From assembly GCF_019799905.1 (NCBI RefSeq), contig NZ_JABGCI010000008.1, positions 62,001-126,000 on the forward strand: 64,000 nucleotides of DNA, given 5' to 3'. Below, piece by piece: positions 8,494 through 17,632 of the stretch (within the stretch, counting starts at the first letter, position 1; each line of letters starts with the position of its first letter). The translations under genes and the position numbers were made by a program. The notes beneath the pieces were generated by a model. It worked only from the letters and a program-made list of their open reading frames with translations. It did no database searches and was not told the origin of the DNA. The stretch is from Trujillonella endophytica. GTDB taxonomy: Bacteria > Actinomycetota > Actinomycetes > Mycobacteriales > Geodermatophilaceae.

Positions 8494-10554
8494 ATGAGCT
8501 ACCGGCTCGGAGTGGACGTCGGCGGGACCTTCACCGACGTCCTGCTGGTGGAGGAGGGGAGCGGCCGCACGTGGCGGGCCAAGACCGCCTCGACCCCCGC
8601 GGACCAGTCCGTCGGCGTCCTCACCGGCATCGCCAAGGCCTGCACCGAGGCCGGCATCGACCTCTCCGAGGTCGGTTCGGTCCTGCACGGCACGACGGTC
8701 GCGACCAACGCGATCCTCGAGGGCAAGGGCGCGACCGTCGGCCTGGTCACCACCCGCGGGTTCCGCCAGGTGCTGCAGATCGCCCGGTCGTTCGTGCCCG
8801 GCGGCCTGGCCGGCTGGATCATCTGGCCCAAGCCCGAGCCGCTGGCCGCGCTGGAGAACACCGTCGAGGTCGACGAGCGGATCGCCAGCGACGGCTCGGT
8901 CGTCCGAGAGCTCGACGAGGACGACGTCCGCGCGAAGCTCGAGTCCCTGGCCGGCAGCGGCGTCCAGGCGCTGGCCGTCAGCCTGATCAACTCCTTCGCC
9001 GACCCGGCGCACGAGAGGCGGATCGCCGCGATCGCCGCCGAGGTGCTGCCCGGCGTCCCCGTGTCGCTGTCGTCCGACGTGCTGCCGGAGATGCGCGAGT
9101 ACGAGCGGACCCTCACCACCGTGGCCAACGGCTACGTGCAGCCGCAGGTCCAGCGGTACGTGCAGAACCTGGCCGACCAGCTGGCCGCCGGCGGTGTCCA
9201 GGGTGAGCTGGCGATCCTGCGCAGCGACGGCGGGCTGTCGTCGGCGCCCAGCGCGGTCGGCTCGCCCGTCACCATGCTGCTGTCGGGGCCGGCCGGCGGG
9301 GTCACCGGGGCGGTCTGGGCCGCCGAGCAGGCCGGCTTCTCCGACGTCCTCACCTTCGACATGGGCGGCACCTCCACCGACGTCGGCCTCGTCCAGGGCC
9401 TCCGGCCGCGGATCGGCCGGGAGACGAAGGTCGGCGACCTCACCGTGCGCGCCTCCAGCGTCGACGTGCGCACCGTCGGCGCCGGCGGCGGCTCGATCGC
9501 CCACGTGCCCGAGCTGACCCGCGCGCTGCGGGTCGGGCCACAGTCGGCCGGCGCCGACCCCGGGCCGGCGGCCTACGGCAAGGGCGGCACGGAGCCGACG
9601 GTGACCGACGCCAACGTGGTGCTGGGCTACCTGCCGACGTCCCTGGCCGGCGGGGAGATCAGCCTCGACGTGAGTGCGGCGCGGGCGGCGGTCGCCAAGG
9701 TCGCGGAGGGGATGGGGCTGGAGGTCGAGGCGGCCGCGGCCGGGATCGTCGACATCGTCAACGAGAACATGCTCGGCGGCGTCCGGCTGGTCTCGGTCCA
9801 GCAGGGGTTCGACCCCCGCGACTTCGCCCTCGTCGCGTTCGGTGGCGCGGGTCCGCTGCACGCCAACGCGCTCGGTGTGCTCACCGGCGCGTGGCCGGTG
9901 ATCGTGCCGCCCGCCCCCGGCATCCTCAACGCGCTGGGCGACGCGACCACCAGCCGCCGCGACGAGTCGGCCCGCACGGTGCTGCGCCGTTTCGGCGAGC
10001 TGACCGGCGCCGACCTCGTGCAGGTGCTGCGCGAGCTCGCCGACGACGCCGGCGAGCGGCTGGCCGCCCAGGGGCTGGACCGCGCCGACCAGACCGTGGG
10101 CTACCAGGTCGACGTCCGGTACCACGGCCAGGGCTTCGAGATCCCGGTCGAGGTCGACGCCGCGTGGCTGGCGGAGCCGGACACGGCGCTCGAGCGGCTC
10201 GGCACGACCTTCGACGCCGAGCACGACCGGCTGTTCTCGTTCCTGCTCACCGTCGACCACGAGCTGGTCAACGCCCGGGCCACGGTCACCGGCCCGCGGC
10301 CCGACGTCGCCTCCGTCCGGCTGCCCGAGGGCGACGGCGACCCGGCCGGCGCGAGGGTGGCCGACGCGCAGGTCTACGTCGGCGGCGGGCACGTGCCCGC
10401 CGGCGTCTACGACCGGGCGCGGCTGCGGGCCGGCGACGTGGTACCCGGCCCAGCGATCGTCACCGAGATGGACAGCACCACCCTCGTCCTGCCCGGGCAC
10501 GCGGCGACCGTGCACGCGTCGGGCTCCCTGCTCATCACCCCCCAGGAGGGCTGA
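8494..10554 (+). CDS. hyuA: Hydantoinase/oxoprolinase family subunit A
   Basis: A 686-residue protein of the HyuA family, the ATP-binding subunit of N-methylhydantoinase, 5-oxoprolinase and related acetone or acetophenone carboxylases. The ASKHA-type nucleotide fold is visible as GVDVGGTFTDVLLVE (residues 4-18) and LTFDMGGTSTDVGLV near 286-300, with VLHGTTVATNAILEGKGA between them. AGGAGGGG precedes the ATG by 4 nt. hyuB follows after 3 bp, so the two subunits are probably made together. Substrate is unresolved: hydantoins, 5-oxoproline or a ketone for carboxylation are all possible. Confidence 0.88.
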   Translation: MSYRLGVDVGGTFTDVLLVEEGSGRTWRAKTASTPADQSVGVLTGIAKACTEAGIDLSEVGSVLHGTTVATNAILEGKGATVGLVTTRGFRQVLQIARSFVPGGLAGWIIWPKPEPLAALENTVEVDERIASDGSVVRELDEDDVRAKLESLAGSGVQALAVSLINSFADPAHERRIAAIAAEVLPGVPVSLSSDVLPEMREYERTLTTVANGYVQPQVQRYVQNLADQLAAGGVQGELAILRSDGGLSSAPSAVGSPVTMLLSGPAGGVTGAVWAAEQAGFSDVLTFDMGGTSTDVGLVQGLRPRIGRETKVGDLTVRASSVDVRTVGAGGGSIAHVPELTRALRVGPQSAGADPGPAAYGKGGTEPTVTDANVVLGYLPTSLAGGEISLDVSAARAAVAKVAEGMGLEVEAAAAGIVDIVNENMLGGVRLVSVQQGFDPRDFALVAFGGAGPLHANALGVLTGAWPVIVPPAPGILNALGDATTSRRDESARTVLRRFGELTGADLVQVLRELADDAGERLAAQGLDRADQTVGYQVDVRYHGQGFEIPVEVDAAWLAEPDTALERLGTTFDAEHDRLFSFLLTVDHELVNARATVTGPRPDVASVRLPEGDGDPAGARVADAQVYVGGGHVPAGVYDRARLRAGDVVPGPAIVTEMDSTTLVLPGHAATVHASGSLLITPQEG

Positions 10555-10557
10555 CCG

Positions 10558-12429
10558 ATGGCACGGATCATCGAGACCGCGACCGGCGACGTCGAGAAGA
10601 CCGCCGTCGACCCCGTCACCCTGGACCTGATCGAGAACGGGCTGCGCAACGCCCGCTACGAGATGGACGAGGTGCTGTTCCGCACCGCGCTCTCCCCGGG
10701 CATCCGGGAGCAGCACGACGAGTTCCCGCTGATCGCCGACCCCGACGGGAAGATGGTCGTCGGCCAGTTCGGCCTGTCCATCCCCGACTTCCTCGAGGGC
10801 TTCGACGACACCGTCGAGGAGGGCGACGTCCTGCTGACCAGCGACCCCTACGCGTGCGGCGCGGCGATCAGCCACGCCAACGACTGGCTGGTCGTCGTCC
10901 CGGTGTTCCACGAGGGCCGGGTCGTGGGCTGGGCGTCGATGTTCGGCCACATGTCCGACGTCGGCGGGAAGACGCCGTGCTCGATGCCGACCGACGCGCT
11001 CACCATCTACGAGGAGGGCGTGGTCATCCCGCCCTTCAAGCTCTACCGGAAGGGCGAGCTGAACGAGGACGCGCTGCGGATCATCCTCAACCAGGTCCGC
11101 ATGCCGGACTGGAACCGCGCCGACCTCAACGGCCTGGTGGCCGCCTGCCGCACCGCGTCCCGGCGGGTGGTGGAGATGTGCCAGCGGTTCGGGACGGCGA
11201 CCTACCTCTCGGCGCTGGACTCCCTGCTGCAGCGCAACTACGACGCCATGAAGGTGCTGCTGTCGATGGTGTTCGAGGAGGGCCGCACGCTCTCGTTCAC
11301 CGACTACATCTGCGACGACGGCGTCGGCAACGGCCCCTACGAGCTGAAGCTGTCCCTGACCCGCACCGGCGACAAGGTGCACCTGGACTTCACCGGCTCC
11401 TCGCCGCAGGCGGCCGGGCCGATCAACTACTACATCAACGAGAACCTGACGCGGATGTTCTTCGGGATCTACATGATCACCGTCGCCGACCCGCAGATCC
11501 TGTGGAACGACGGGTTCTACCCGCTGGTGGACGTCACGATCCCGGACGGCTCGTACTGGAAGCCGAAGCACCCGGCCTCGCTCAACGGCCGCAACCACGG
11601 CATCGGCCGGGTGTTCGACCTGTTCGGCGGGCTGCTCGGGCAGACCAACCCCGCGCTGCTCAACGCCGCGGGCTTCTCCTCCTCACCGCACTTCATGTAC
11701 TCGGGCCACTACTCCACGGGCGAGCGGAAGGGGGAGTGGTTCCAGCTGTACTCGATCGGCTTCGGCGGCATCCCCGGCCGCCCGCTGGGCGACGGGCCGG
11801 ACGGGCACTCGCTGTGGCCGAGCTTCACCAACATCCCGTGCGAGTACCTCGAGTCGTACTACCCGCTGCGGATCGAGACGTGGGAGACCGTGGCCGACAC
11901 CGGCGGTCCCGGCCTGCACCGCGGCGGCAACGGCGTCGACGTCGCGTACCGCTTCGACGAGCCGGGCACCATCGCCATCCACGACGACCGCTGGCTGACC
12001 TACCCGTGGGGCGTCAACGGCGGGCACCCGGGGGCGCGCGGCACCAAGTGGCTCGAGCGCGCCGACGGCACCCGGCAGGTGCTGCCCAGCAAGTGTCACG
12101 ACGTGCCGGTCGCGCCGGGCGACGTCCTGCACTTCGTCACCTGGGGTGGCGGCGGCTGGGGCGACCCGCTGGCGCGCGACCCCGAGCTGGTCGAGCTGGA
12201 GGTCCGGCGCGGCCTGGTCACCGCCGAGGGGGCGCGGCGCTACGGCGTCGTGCTGGCAGGGTCCGGTGGCCTCGACGCCGAGGCGACACGGGCCCTGCGC
12301 GAGCAGATGCGTGCCGACCGCCCGGCCGAGCTGCCCGTGTTCGACATGGGGCCGCCGATCGACGAGCTGCTCGCCCGCTGCGAGGAGGAGACCGGCCTGC
12401 CCGCGCCGAAGCGGCCGGTCTGGGTCTGA
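10558..12429 (+). CDS. hyuB: Hydantoinase/oxoprolinase family subunit B
   Basis: A 623-residue HyuB-family partner of the preceding subunit. Family hallmarks include DPVTLDLIENGLRNARYEMDE at the N-terminus, DEFPLIADPDGKMVVGQFG and the C-terminal GGGGWGDPLARDPE. That last segment is typical of hydantoinase B and acetone carboxylase alpha-type proteins. The start has AGGAGG just upstream. The stop codon overlaps the ATG of the next gene (TGATG), which points to translational coupling in a three-gene operon. Confidence 0.88.
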   Translation: MARIIETATGDVEKTAVDPVTLDLIENGLRNARYEMDEVLFRTALSPGIREQHDEFPLIADPDGKMVVGQFGLSIPDFLEGFDDTVEEGDVLLTSDPYACGAAISHANDWLVVVPVFHEGRVVGWASMFGHMSDVGGKTPCSMPTDALTIYEEGVVIPPFKLYRKGELNEDALRIILNQVRMPDWNRADLNGLVAACRTASRRVVEMCQRFGTATYLSALDSLLQRNYDAMKVLLSMVFEEGRTLSFTDYICDDGVGNGPYELKLSLTRTGDKVHLDFTGSSPQAAGPINYYINENLTRMFFGIYMITVADPQILWNDGFYPLVDVTIPDGSYWKPKHPASLNGRNHGIGRVFDLFGGLLGQTNPALLNAAGFSSSPHFMYSGHYSTGERKGEWFQLYSIGFGGIPGRPLGDGPDGHSLWPSFTNIPCEYLESYYPLRIETWETVADTGGPGLHRGGNGVDVAYRFDEPGTIAIHDDRWLTYPWGVNGGHPGARGTKWLERADGTRQVLPSKCHDVPVAPGDVLHFVTWGGGGWGDPLARDPELVELEVRRGLVTAEGARRYGVVLAGSGGLDAEATRALREQMRADRPAELPVFDMGPPIDELLARCEEETGLPAPKRPVWV

Positions 12430-13088
12430 TGGGCGGCCCGCCCGAGGACGCCGGCCGGCCACCGGGCGCCGGCCGGTCACCGGACGCCGGCCCGCACGGG
12501 ACGGCCTTCTCCGGCCGGGTCGGCTGGGGCACGCGGCCGGCCCTGCTGGTCATCGACCTCGTGCGGGCCTACACCCACCCGGACGGGCCGTTCGGGCTGC
12601 CCGAGCCGGGCCCGGCCGTCGACGCGACCGGGCAGCTGGTGGCCGCGGCCCGGGCCGGAGGGGTGCCGGTGCTGTGGACCGTCGTCCGCTACGCGCCGGA
12701 CCTGGCCGACGGCGGCCTGTTCGTGCGCAAGGTGCCGGCGCTGGCCTGCTTCGCCGAGGGGGCGCCGGGCGGCTGGGGCGAGCTCGCGCTGGAGCCGGCT
12801 GCCGGCGAGGTCGTCGTCGTCAAGCAGTACGCCTCCGGCTTCGCCGGCACCTCGCTGGCCTCGACGCTGCACGCGGCCGGGGTGGACACGGTGGTGGTGG
12901 CAGGCGTGTCCACCTCCGGCTGCGTGCGGGCCACGGCGATGGACGCGCTCAACGCCGGTTTCCGCCCGCAGGTGGTGCGCCAGGCGTGCGCCGACCGGAC
13001 GCCGGCGCTGCACGACAACAACCTGGCCGACCTCGACGCCAAGTACGTCGACGTGGTGGACCTGCCCGAGGCGCTCGCCCACCTGTAG
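12429..13088 (+). CDS. Isochorismatase-family cysteine hydrolase, N-carbamoylsarcosine amidase-like
   Basis: A 219-residue cysteine hydrolase. The catalytic triad is visible as Asp in LLVIDLVRAY, Lys in VVVKQYASGFAGTSL and Cys in VAGVSTSGCVRATAMDA. Spacing and the STSGCVRATA segment recall N-carbamoylsarcosine amidase more than plain isochorismatase. Next to a hydantoinase pair, the obvious reading is that it hydrolyses the N-carbamoyl product to an amino acid, CO2 and ammonia, as in the N-methylhydantoin route of creatinine breakdown. No creatinine deaminase is in the window, so that pathway is inference. The Pro/Gly-rich first 25 residues may be dispensable. Confidence 0.82.
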   Translation: MGGPPEDAGRPPGAGRSPDAGPHGTAFSGRVGWGTRPALLVIDLVRAYTHPDGPFGLPEPGPAVDATGQLVAAARAGGVPVLWTVVRYAPDLADGGLFVRKVPALACFAEGAPGGWGELALEPAAGEVVVVKQYASGFAGTSLASTLHAAGVDTVVVAGVSTSGCVRATAMDALNAGFRPQVVRQACADRTPALHDNNLADLDAKYVDVVDLPEALAHL

Positions 13089-13107
13089 CCCGTGCCAGGG
13101 TGGGGGC

Positions 13108-13569
13108 GTGCCGAAGCGGAGTGCGGGGGTGCTGCTGCACCGGCGGGGCGCCGACGGGACCGAGGTGCTGCTCGGCCACATGGGCGGGCCGTTCTGGGCG
13201 CGCAAGGACGCCGGCGGGTGGTCGGTCCCCAAGGGCGAGTACGCCGAGGGCGAGGACCCGGAGGCGGCGGCGCGCCGGGAGTTCGCCGAGGAGCTCGGCA
13301 GCCCGGTGCCGGCGGCGGAGCTGGTGCCGCTGGGTGAGCTCCGCGCCTCGGGCAAGGTGCTGACGGTGTGGGCCGCCGAGGGCGACCTGGACGCCGACGC
13401 CTGCACCAGCAACACGTTCGCGCTCGAGTGGCCGCCGCGGTCGGGGCGTGTGCAGGAGTTCCCGGAGATCGACCGCGCCGCCTGGTTCGGTCTCGCCGAG
13501 GCGCGGGAGAAGCTGGTGAGGGGCCAGGTCCCCCTCCTCGACCGGCTGGCGGCGCTGCTGACCGAGTGA
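13108..13569 (+). CDS. Nudix hydrolase
   Basis: A 153-residue Nudix hydrolase with a complete box, G-x5-E-x7-RE-x2-EE-x-G, in the segment GEYAEGEDPEAAARREFAEELG. It hydrolyses a nucleoside diphosphate linked to some group; the substrate cannot be read from the sequence. The flanking WSVPKGE and the C-terminal PEIDRAAWF resemble small Ap4A- or NTP-type Nudix proteins. CAGGGT lies 6 nt before the GTG and there is no Shine-Dalgarno, a weaker version of the leaderless arrangement seen elsewhere here. It has its own terminator downstream. Confidence 0.9.
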   Translation: MPKRSAGVLLHRRGADGTEVLLGHMGGPFWARKDAGGWSVPKGEYAEGEDPEAAARREFAEELGSPVPAAELVPLGELRASGKVLTVWAAEGDLDADACTSNTFALEWPPRSGRVQEFPEIDRAAWFGLAEAREKLVRGQVPLLDRLAALLTE

Positions 13570-13586
13570 CGCACTGCGCACGACGA

Positions 13587-13625
13587 AGCGCCGGAGCCCA
13601 GCCTGGCGGCAGTGACTCCGGCGCT
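13587..13625. terminator. Bidirectional terminator hairpin
   Basis: A perfect 10-bp inverted repeat, AGCGCCGGAG (13587-13596) and CTCCGGCGCT (13616-13625), lies between the convergent Nudix and DUF4190 genes. There is no U-tract, as usual in high-GC actinobacteria. Confidence 0.6.
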
Positions 13626-13659
13626 CCGGACGGGTGCTGAGGCGCCCCGAGTGGGTGGC

Positions 13660-14034
13660 TCAGAGCGAGGCGCCCACCGAGGCGACGGCGCTGATGAAGA
13701 TGATCGCGGGGACGAGAGCGATGACGCCCAGCACCAGGCCGGCGATGGCGAGGCCGGTCGGGGCGCCCTTCTTCTTGCCGGAGGAGATGCCGACGCCACC
13801 CATGATGACGCCCAGCAGGGCCAGCACGATGCCCAGTGCGGGGACCCAGCAGAAGAGCAGGCCGAGCAGGCCGGTGACGAACCCGGCGGTACCGAGGCCG
13901 TTGGTCGGCGCGTTCTGCACGTAGACGGTCGGCGCCTGCTGGGCGTAGTACGGCGGCTGGGCTGCATACGGCTGCGGCTGCGGCTGGGCACCGTAGGGCT
14001 GCGGCGTGGCGTTCGAGAACTGGTCAGTGGTCAC
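13660..14034 (-). CDS. DUF4190 small membrane protein
   Basis: A 124-residue membrane protein. The first 45 residues are rich in Gln, Pro, Tyr and Ala (PQPYGAQPQPQPYAAQPPYY), a disordered cytoplasmic tail common in actinobacterial DUF4190 proteins. Two hydrophobic segments follow at about 49-78 and 90-118, separated by SGKKKGAP. The function is unknown. It stands alone between the terminator and a 330-bp intergenic region. Confidence 0.75.
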   Translation of the reverse strand: MTTDQFSNATPQPYGAQPQPQPYAAQPPYYAQQAPTVYVQNAPTNGLGTAGFVTGLLGLLFCWVPALGIVLALLGVIMGGVGISSGKKKGAPTGLAIAGLVLGVIALVPAIIFISAVASVGASL

Positions 14035-14365
14035 GAGGTCCCCCGTGGCTCATGGTCGGCACTCCCGACCTCGCACAGAGAGTGACGGTCCCTGAGCGCT
14101 CCGACAAGGAGGCATGGCGGGAGCTCACCATTTTCGGGTGGCGGTCGTCTCGTACGTAGCTCCCACCCCCACCAGTCCCAAGGGTCGCATCCAACCCGCC
14201 CCACGGGCGCCAGTCGGCCGCCCGTCAGGCCCGGGTCGACGTCGCAGACTTCGTGACGGTTGGTCGACGACTCGTCCCACCCGTCCCACGCGGACCGTTT
14301 CCGTTGCGGCGCGTGGCATCGTCTGCCGGCCGAGTCCCGACGGACTCCCGGATCGAGGAGAGCCC
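14035..14365. other. Intergenic region upstream of two divergent small genes
   Basis: About 330 bp between the DUF4190 start and the zinc-ribbon start. It is visibly less GC-rich than its flanks around 14125-14165 and presumably carries both promoters. I see no long hairpin, operator pair or convincing reading frame. Confidence 0.4.
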
Positions 14366-14512
14366 GTGTCCTGCCCCACCTGCGGCACCCACGACCAGCG
14401 TGGCGCCTACTGCGTCTCCTGCGGCACCGAGCTGCTCGCCCTGACGCAGCCGGTGCTCCGCCTGCAGACCCGCGGCAAGCCCGCCGTCCCGCCCGCGGCG
14501 CCGGCGCGGTGA
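14366..14512 (+). CDS. Small zinc-ribbon protein (48 aa)
   Basis: A 48-residue protein starting MSCPTCGTHDQRGAYCVSCGTE. Two CxxC knuckles (residues 3-6 and 15-18) make a minimal zinc ribbon. The rest is a basic, Pro/Ala-rich tail. GAGGAG lies 5 nt before the GTG. It converges on mmpL with a 22-bp gap. Many actinobacteria encode such tiny zinc-ribbon proteins, usually of unknown role. Confidence 0.65.
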   Translation: MSCPTCGTHDQRGAYCVSCGTELLALTQPVLRLQTRGKPAVPPAAPAR

Positions 14513-14534
14513 CCCGCGCCGGCGCGGCCGGTGG

Positions 14535-16751
14535 TCAGCGGACGTCGGCGAGCTCGGGCTCCCGCGGCGCCGGGGCGGTCGCCCCGCCGTCGCCGTCGCC
14601 CTCGCGGATTCCGTACCGGGCGTAGACCCGGCCCAGCGGCCCCGGCGCCCACCAGTTGGCCCGCCCCAGCAGCCGCATCGTGGCCGGCACGAGCAGCAAC
14701 CGGACCACGGTCGCGTCCACCACGATGGCGATGAGCATCGCGACGCCGATCATCTTGATGAACGTGATGCCCGACAGCGAGAACGCGCCGATCACCACGA
14801 CCAGCAGCAGCGCGGCGCTGGTGATGATCCCGCCGGTGCGCTGCAGCCCCGTGGCGACGGCGGTGGTGTTGTCGCCGGTGAGGTCGTACTGCTCGCGGAT
14901 CCGGGACATGAGGAACACCTCGTAGTCCATGGACAGGCCGAACACGATGGCCAGCACGAGGATCGGCTGGGTCGCCTCGACGAAGCCGGTCGGCGTGAAG
15001 TCCAGGAACCCGGACAGGTTGCCCTCCTGGAAGATCCACACCAGCGCCCCGAACGAGGCGCCCAGCGACAGCACGTTCATCAGCACCGCCTTGACCGGCA
15101 GCACCACCGAGCCGAAGGCCAGGAACAGCAGCACGAGCGTGGTGAGCACGACCAGCAGCGCCATCCACGGCAGCAGCGAGCCGAGGCTGTCGAGCAGGTC
15201 GGTCATCACGGCGCTCTGCCCGCCGACCAGCACGCTGCCGCCGTCGGGCGCCGGCACGTCGCGCACCGCCTCGACGAGCGCGCGGGCGTCGGCGTCGACC
15301 GGGTCGCCGTCGTAGGCCACCGCGACGCGGGCGGTGCTGCCCTCGGCGCCGGTGACGGTCGCGCCGTCCACCCCGGGGACCGCCGCGACCGCCGCGAGGT
15401 AGTCGTCCAGGGCCGCCGCGCCGGCCGCGGAGTCGACCGGGTCGGCGAGCGAGACGATCGCGGTCACCGGCGCCTCCGGCGCGGCGGGGAAGTCGGCGTC
15501 GATGGTCTCGGAGACCACCCGGCTCTCGGTGCCGGCCGGCAGGACCCGGACGTCGATGGCGCCGAACTGCACCCGCAGGAAGGGCAGGGCCAGCACGACG
15601 AGCAGGGCGATCACGGCGACGGCGTAGACGAGCGGCCGGCGCATCACGCTGCGCGCGATCCGGTACCAGGCGCCGTGCTCGTCGGCGACGACCGCACGGG
15701 CCGGGGGAGCGGGGCGGCGGAACACCCGGCGCAGGAACGGCCGGACCGACAGCGCCTCCACCCGCGGGCCGAGCATCCCGAGCAGGGCCGGCAGCAGGGT
15801 GAGGGCGGCGACCATCGCGACGAGGACGGCGCTCATCCCGCCGAAGCCCATCGACCGGAGGAACACCTGCGGGAAGATGGTCAGCCCGGCGAGCGAGATG
15901 GCCACCGTGGCGCCGGAGACGGCGACCGTGCGGCCCGCCGTGGCCATGGTCCGGGCCACCGCCTCCTCGACCGTGGCCTGGCGCGCCATCTCCTCGCGGA
16001 ACCGGCTCACCACGAACAGGCCGTAGTCGATGGCCAGTCCGAGGCCGAGGATGGTGACCACGTTGACGGCGAACACCGAGACGTCGGTGAAGCCGCTGAC
16101 CACGTTCAGGGCGGTGAACGCGCCGAGGATGGCCGTGCCGCCGATGACGAGCGGCAGGCTGGCCGCGGCGAGGCTGCCGAAGATGACCACGAGCAGCACC
16201 GCGAGCACCGGCAGCGAGATCATCTCGGCGCGCGCGATGTCGGCGCCGACGCGCTCGTTGATGTCCCGGTTGACCACCGCGTTCCCACCCAGCTGCATCT
16301 CCAGCCCCGGCGCGTCGAGGTCGTCGGCGATCGCGGCCACCGCGGCCTCGTCGTCGGTCCCGTCGGCGAACTGGAGGACGGCGTAGGTGGCCTGCCGGTC
16401 CGCGCTGACGAGCGGCTCGGCGCCGGCGCTCCAGTAGGTGGTCGTGCGCGCGAGCAGCTCCTGCGGCAGCCCGGCCAGGGAGTCGTCGACCGCCTCGCGG
16501 AAGGCCGGGTCGTCGACGGTCAGGTCGTCGCTGCGGTAGAGGACGACGACGTCGGCGGACTCCCGGCCCAGCTCCCGCTCCGCCATGTCGGCGGCGCGCG
16601 AGCTCTCGCTGTCGGGGTCCTCGAAGCCGGCTCCGGTCAGCTTCCCGAACACGCCGGTGCCCCACACGCCGGCGACGACGAGGAAGAGCAGGGCGAGGAC
16701 GACGACGGTCCGGCGGCGCCGGTACATCACTCGGCCGAGGGTCTCGAACAC
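14535..16751 (-). CDS. MmpL/RND-family membrane transporter
   Basis: A 738-residue inner-membrane exporter of the MMPL branch of RND permeases. One N-terminal helix (residues 13-34) is followed by a periplasmic domain, a first helical bundle (about 170-370) containing the DYGLFVVSRFREE signature, a second periplasmic domain and a second bundle (about 515-720) with DYEVFLMSRIREQYD. The paired GxxxDY(G/E)xFxxSRxRE motifs carry the proton-relay Asp-Tyr pairs. Family members export lipids or drugs. GTG start with GGAGGA upstream. The divergent TetR gene and its palindromes indicate inducible expression. Confidence 0.88.
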   Translation of the reverse strand: MFETLGRVMYRRRRTVVVLALLFLVVAGVWGTGVFGKLTGAGFEDPDSESSRAADMAERELGRESADVVVLYRSDDLTVDDPAFREAVDDSLAGLPQELLARTTTYWSAGAEPLVSADRQATYAVLQFADGTDDEAAVAAIADDLDAPGLEMQLGGNAVVNRDINERVGADIARAEMISLPVLAVLLVVIFGSLAAASLPLVIGGTAILGAFTALNVVSGFTDVSVFAVNVVTILGLGLAIDYGLFVVSRFREEMARQATVEEAVARTMATAGRTVAVSGATVAISLAGLTIFPQVFLRSMGFGGMSAVLVAMVAALTLLPALLGMLGPRVEALSVRPFLRRVFRRPAPPARAVVADEHGAWYRIARSVMRRPLVYAVAVIALLVVLALPFLRVQFGAIDVRVLPAGTESRVVSETIDADFPAAPEAPVTAIVSLADPVDSAAGAAALDDYLAAVAAVPGVDGATVTGAEGSTARVAVAYDGDPVDADARALVEAVRDVPAPDGGSVLVGGQSAVMTDLLDSLGSLLPWMALLVVLTTLVLLFLAFGSVVLPVKAVLMNVLSLGASFGALVWIFQEGNLSGFLDFTPTGFVEATQPILVLAIVFGLSMDYEVFLMSRIREQYDLTGDNTTAVATGLQRTGGIITSAALLLVVVIGAFSLSGITFIKMIGVAMLIAIVVDATVVRLLLVPATMRLLGRANWWAPGPLGRVYARYGIREGDGDGGATAPAPREPELADVR

Positions 16752-16780
16752 GGGGTCCTCCGGGAGCGGCGGTAGAGTGG

Positions 16781-16826
16781 GTGAACGGCGTTAGCTAACG
16801 GTGATAACTCTGCATACACCGTTCAC
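16781..16826. promoter_or_regulatory. Operator region between mmpL and tetR
   Basis: The 94-bp divergent gap holds a perfect palindrome CGTTAGCTAACG (16789-16800) nested in a wider inverted repeat with arms GTGAACGG (16781-16788) and CCGTTCAC (16819-16826). Both are typical TetR-family targets and would control the exporter and the regulator together. Confidence 0.6.
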
Positions 16827-16845
16827 TCGAGTCAAGGGGGTCCGG

Positions 16846-17598
16846 ATGGCGGACGGTGCGATCACCGATGTCGGGACCCGCCGCGAGCGCGCCCGGGCCG
16901 ACACGCTGCGCGAGATCCGCGAGACCGCCCGCCGGGTCCTGGTCACCTCCGGCCCGGAGGGGCTCGCGCTGCGCGCGATCGCGCGGGAGATGGGGCTGTC
17001 GGCGCCGGCGCTGTACCGCTACTTCCCCAGCCGCGAGGACCTCGTCGAGCAGCTCGTGGCCGATCTCTACGACGAGCTGTGCGACCACCTGGAGGCGGCC
17101 CGCGACGCCGTCGCGCCGCCCCGCCCGGGCGCGCAGCTGCTGGCCACCGCCCGGGCGTTCCGCCGCTGGGCGACGACCCACCACATCGAGTTCGGCCTGC
17201 TCTTCGGCAGCGCCGCCCAGGGGATCGTGCCCGCGGATGCCGCCAGGGCCGACGACAGCCCCGCCGAGCGCCCCGGCCGGCGCTTCGGCGGCGTCTTCGC
17301 GGCCCTCATGGCGCAGGTGTACCTGGAGCAGCCCTTCCCGGTGCCGGCCGACGGCGAGCTCGCGCCCGAGCTGCAGGCGCAGCTCGAGGCGTGGTGCGCG
17401 AAGCTGCCCGTCGCCCTGCCGCTCGGCGTGATGTCGGTGTTCCTCTCCTGCTGGATCCGGCTCTACGGCATGGTCTGCATGGAGGTCTTCGGGCACCTGC
17501 GCTTCGCGCTGGCCGACCCCGAGCCGATGTTCGAGTCGGAGATGCGCCGGGTCGCCGCCGAACTGGGCATCACGGGGGACTGGTCGCCGCCGTCCTGA
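16846..17598 (+). CDS. TetR-family transcriptional regulator
   Basis: A 250-residue regulator. The N-terminal helix-turn-helix is at about residues 18-66 (VTSGPEGLALRAIAREMGLSAPALYRYFPSREDLVEQLV). The long C-terminal ligand domain ends near residue 245. ATG at 16846 was chosen because AAGGGGG lies 5 nt upstream; the open frame extends 15 codons further back through the operator region. It is divergent from mmpL with palindromes between them, so it most likely represses the exporter until a substrate binds. Confidence 0.85.
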   Translation: MADGAITDVGTRRERARADTLREIRETARRVLVTSGPEGLALRAIAREMGLSAPALYRYFPSREDLVEQLVADLYDELCDHLEAARDAVAPPRPGAQLLATARAFRRWATTHHIEFGLLFGSAAQGIVPADAARADDSPAERPGRRFGGVFAALMAQVYLEQPFPVPADGELAPELQAQLEAWCAKLPVALPLGVMSVFLSCWIRLYGMVCMEVFGHLRFALADPEPMFESEMRRVAAELGITGDWSPPS

Positions 17599-17632
17599 CC
17601 GTGTCGACGTGTCGGCCCGGCGTGTCCAGGGT

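Noticed and set aside
8092..11598. A long minus-strand frame opposite gntR, hyuA and hyuB
   Set aside because: Its composition (His, Arg, Gly, Val repeats) is that of an antisense shadow, while the plus-strand proteins have family motifs and ribosome sites.
15675..16775. A plus-strand frame opposite mmpL
   Set aside because: It is antisense to a clear MmpL protein and has only His/Gln/Arg-rich low-complexity sequence.
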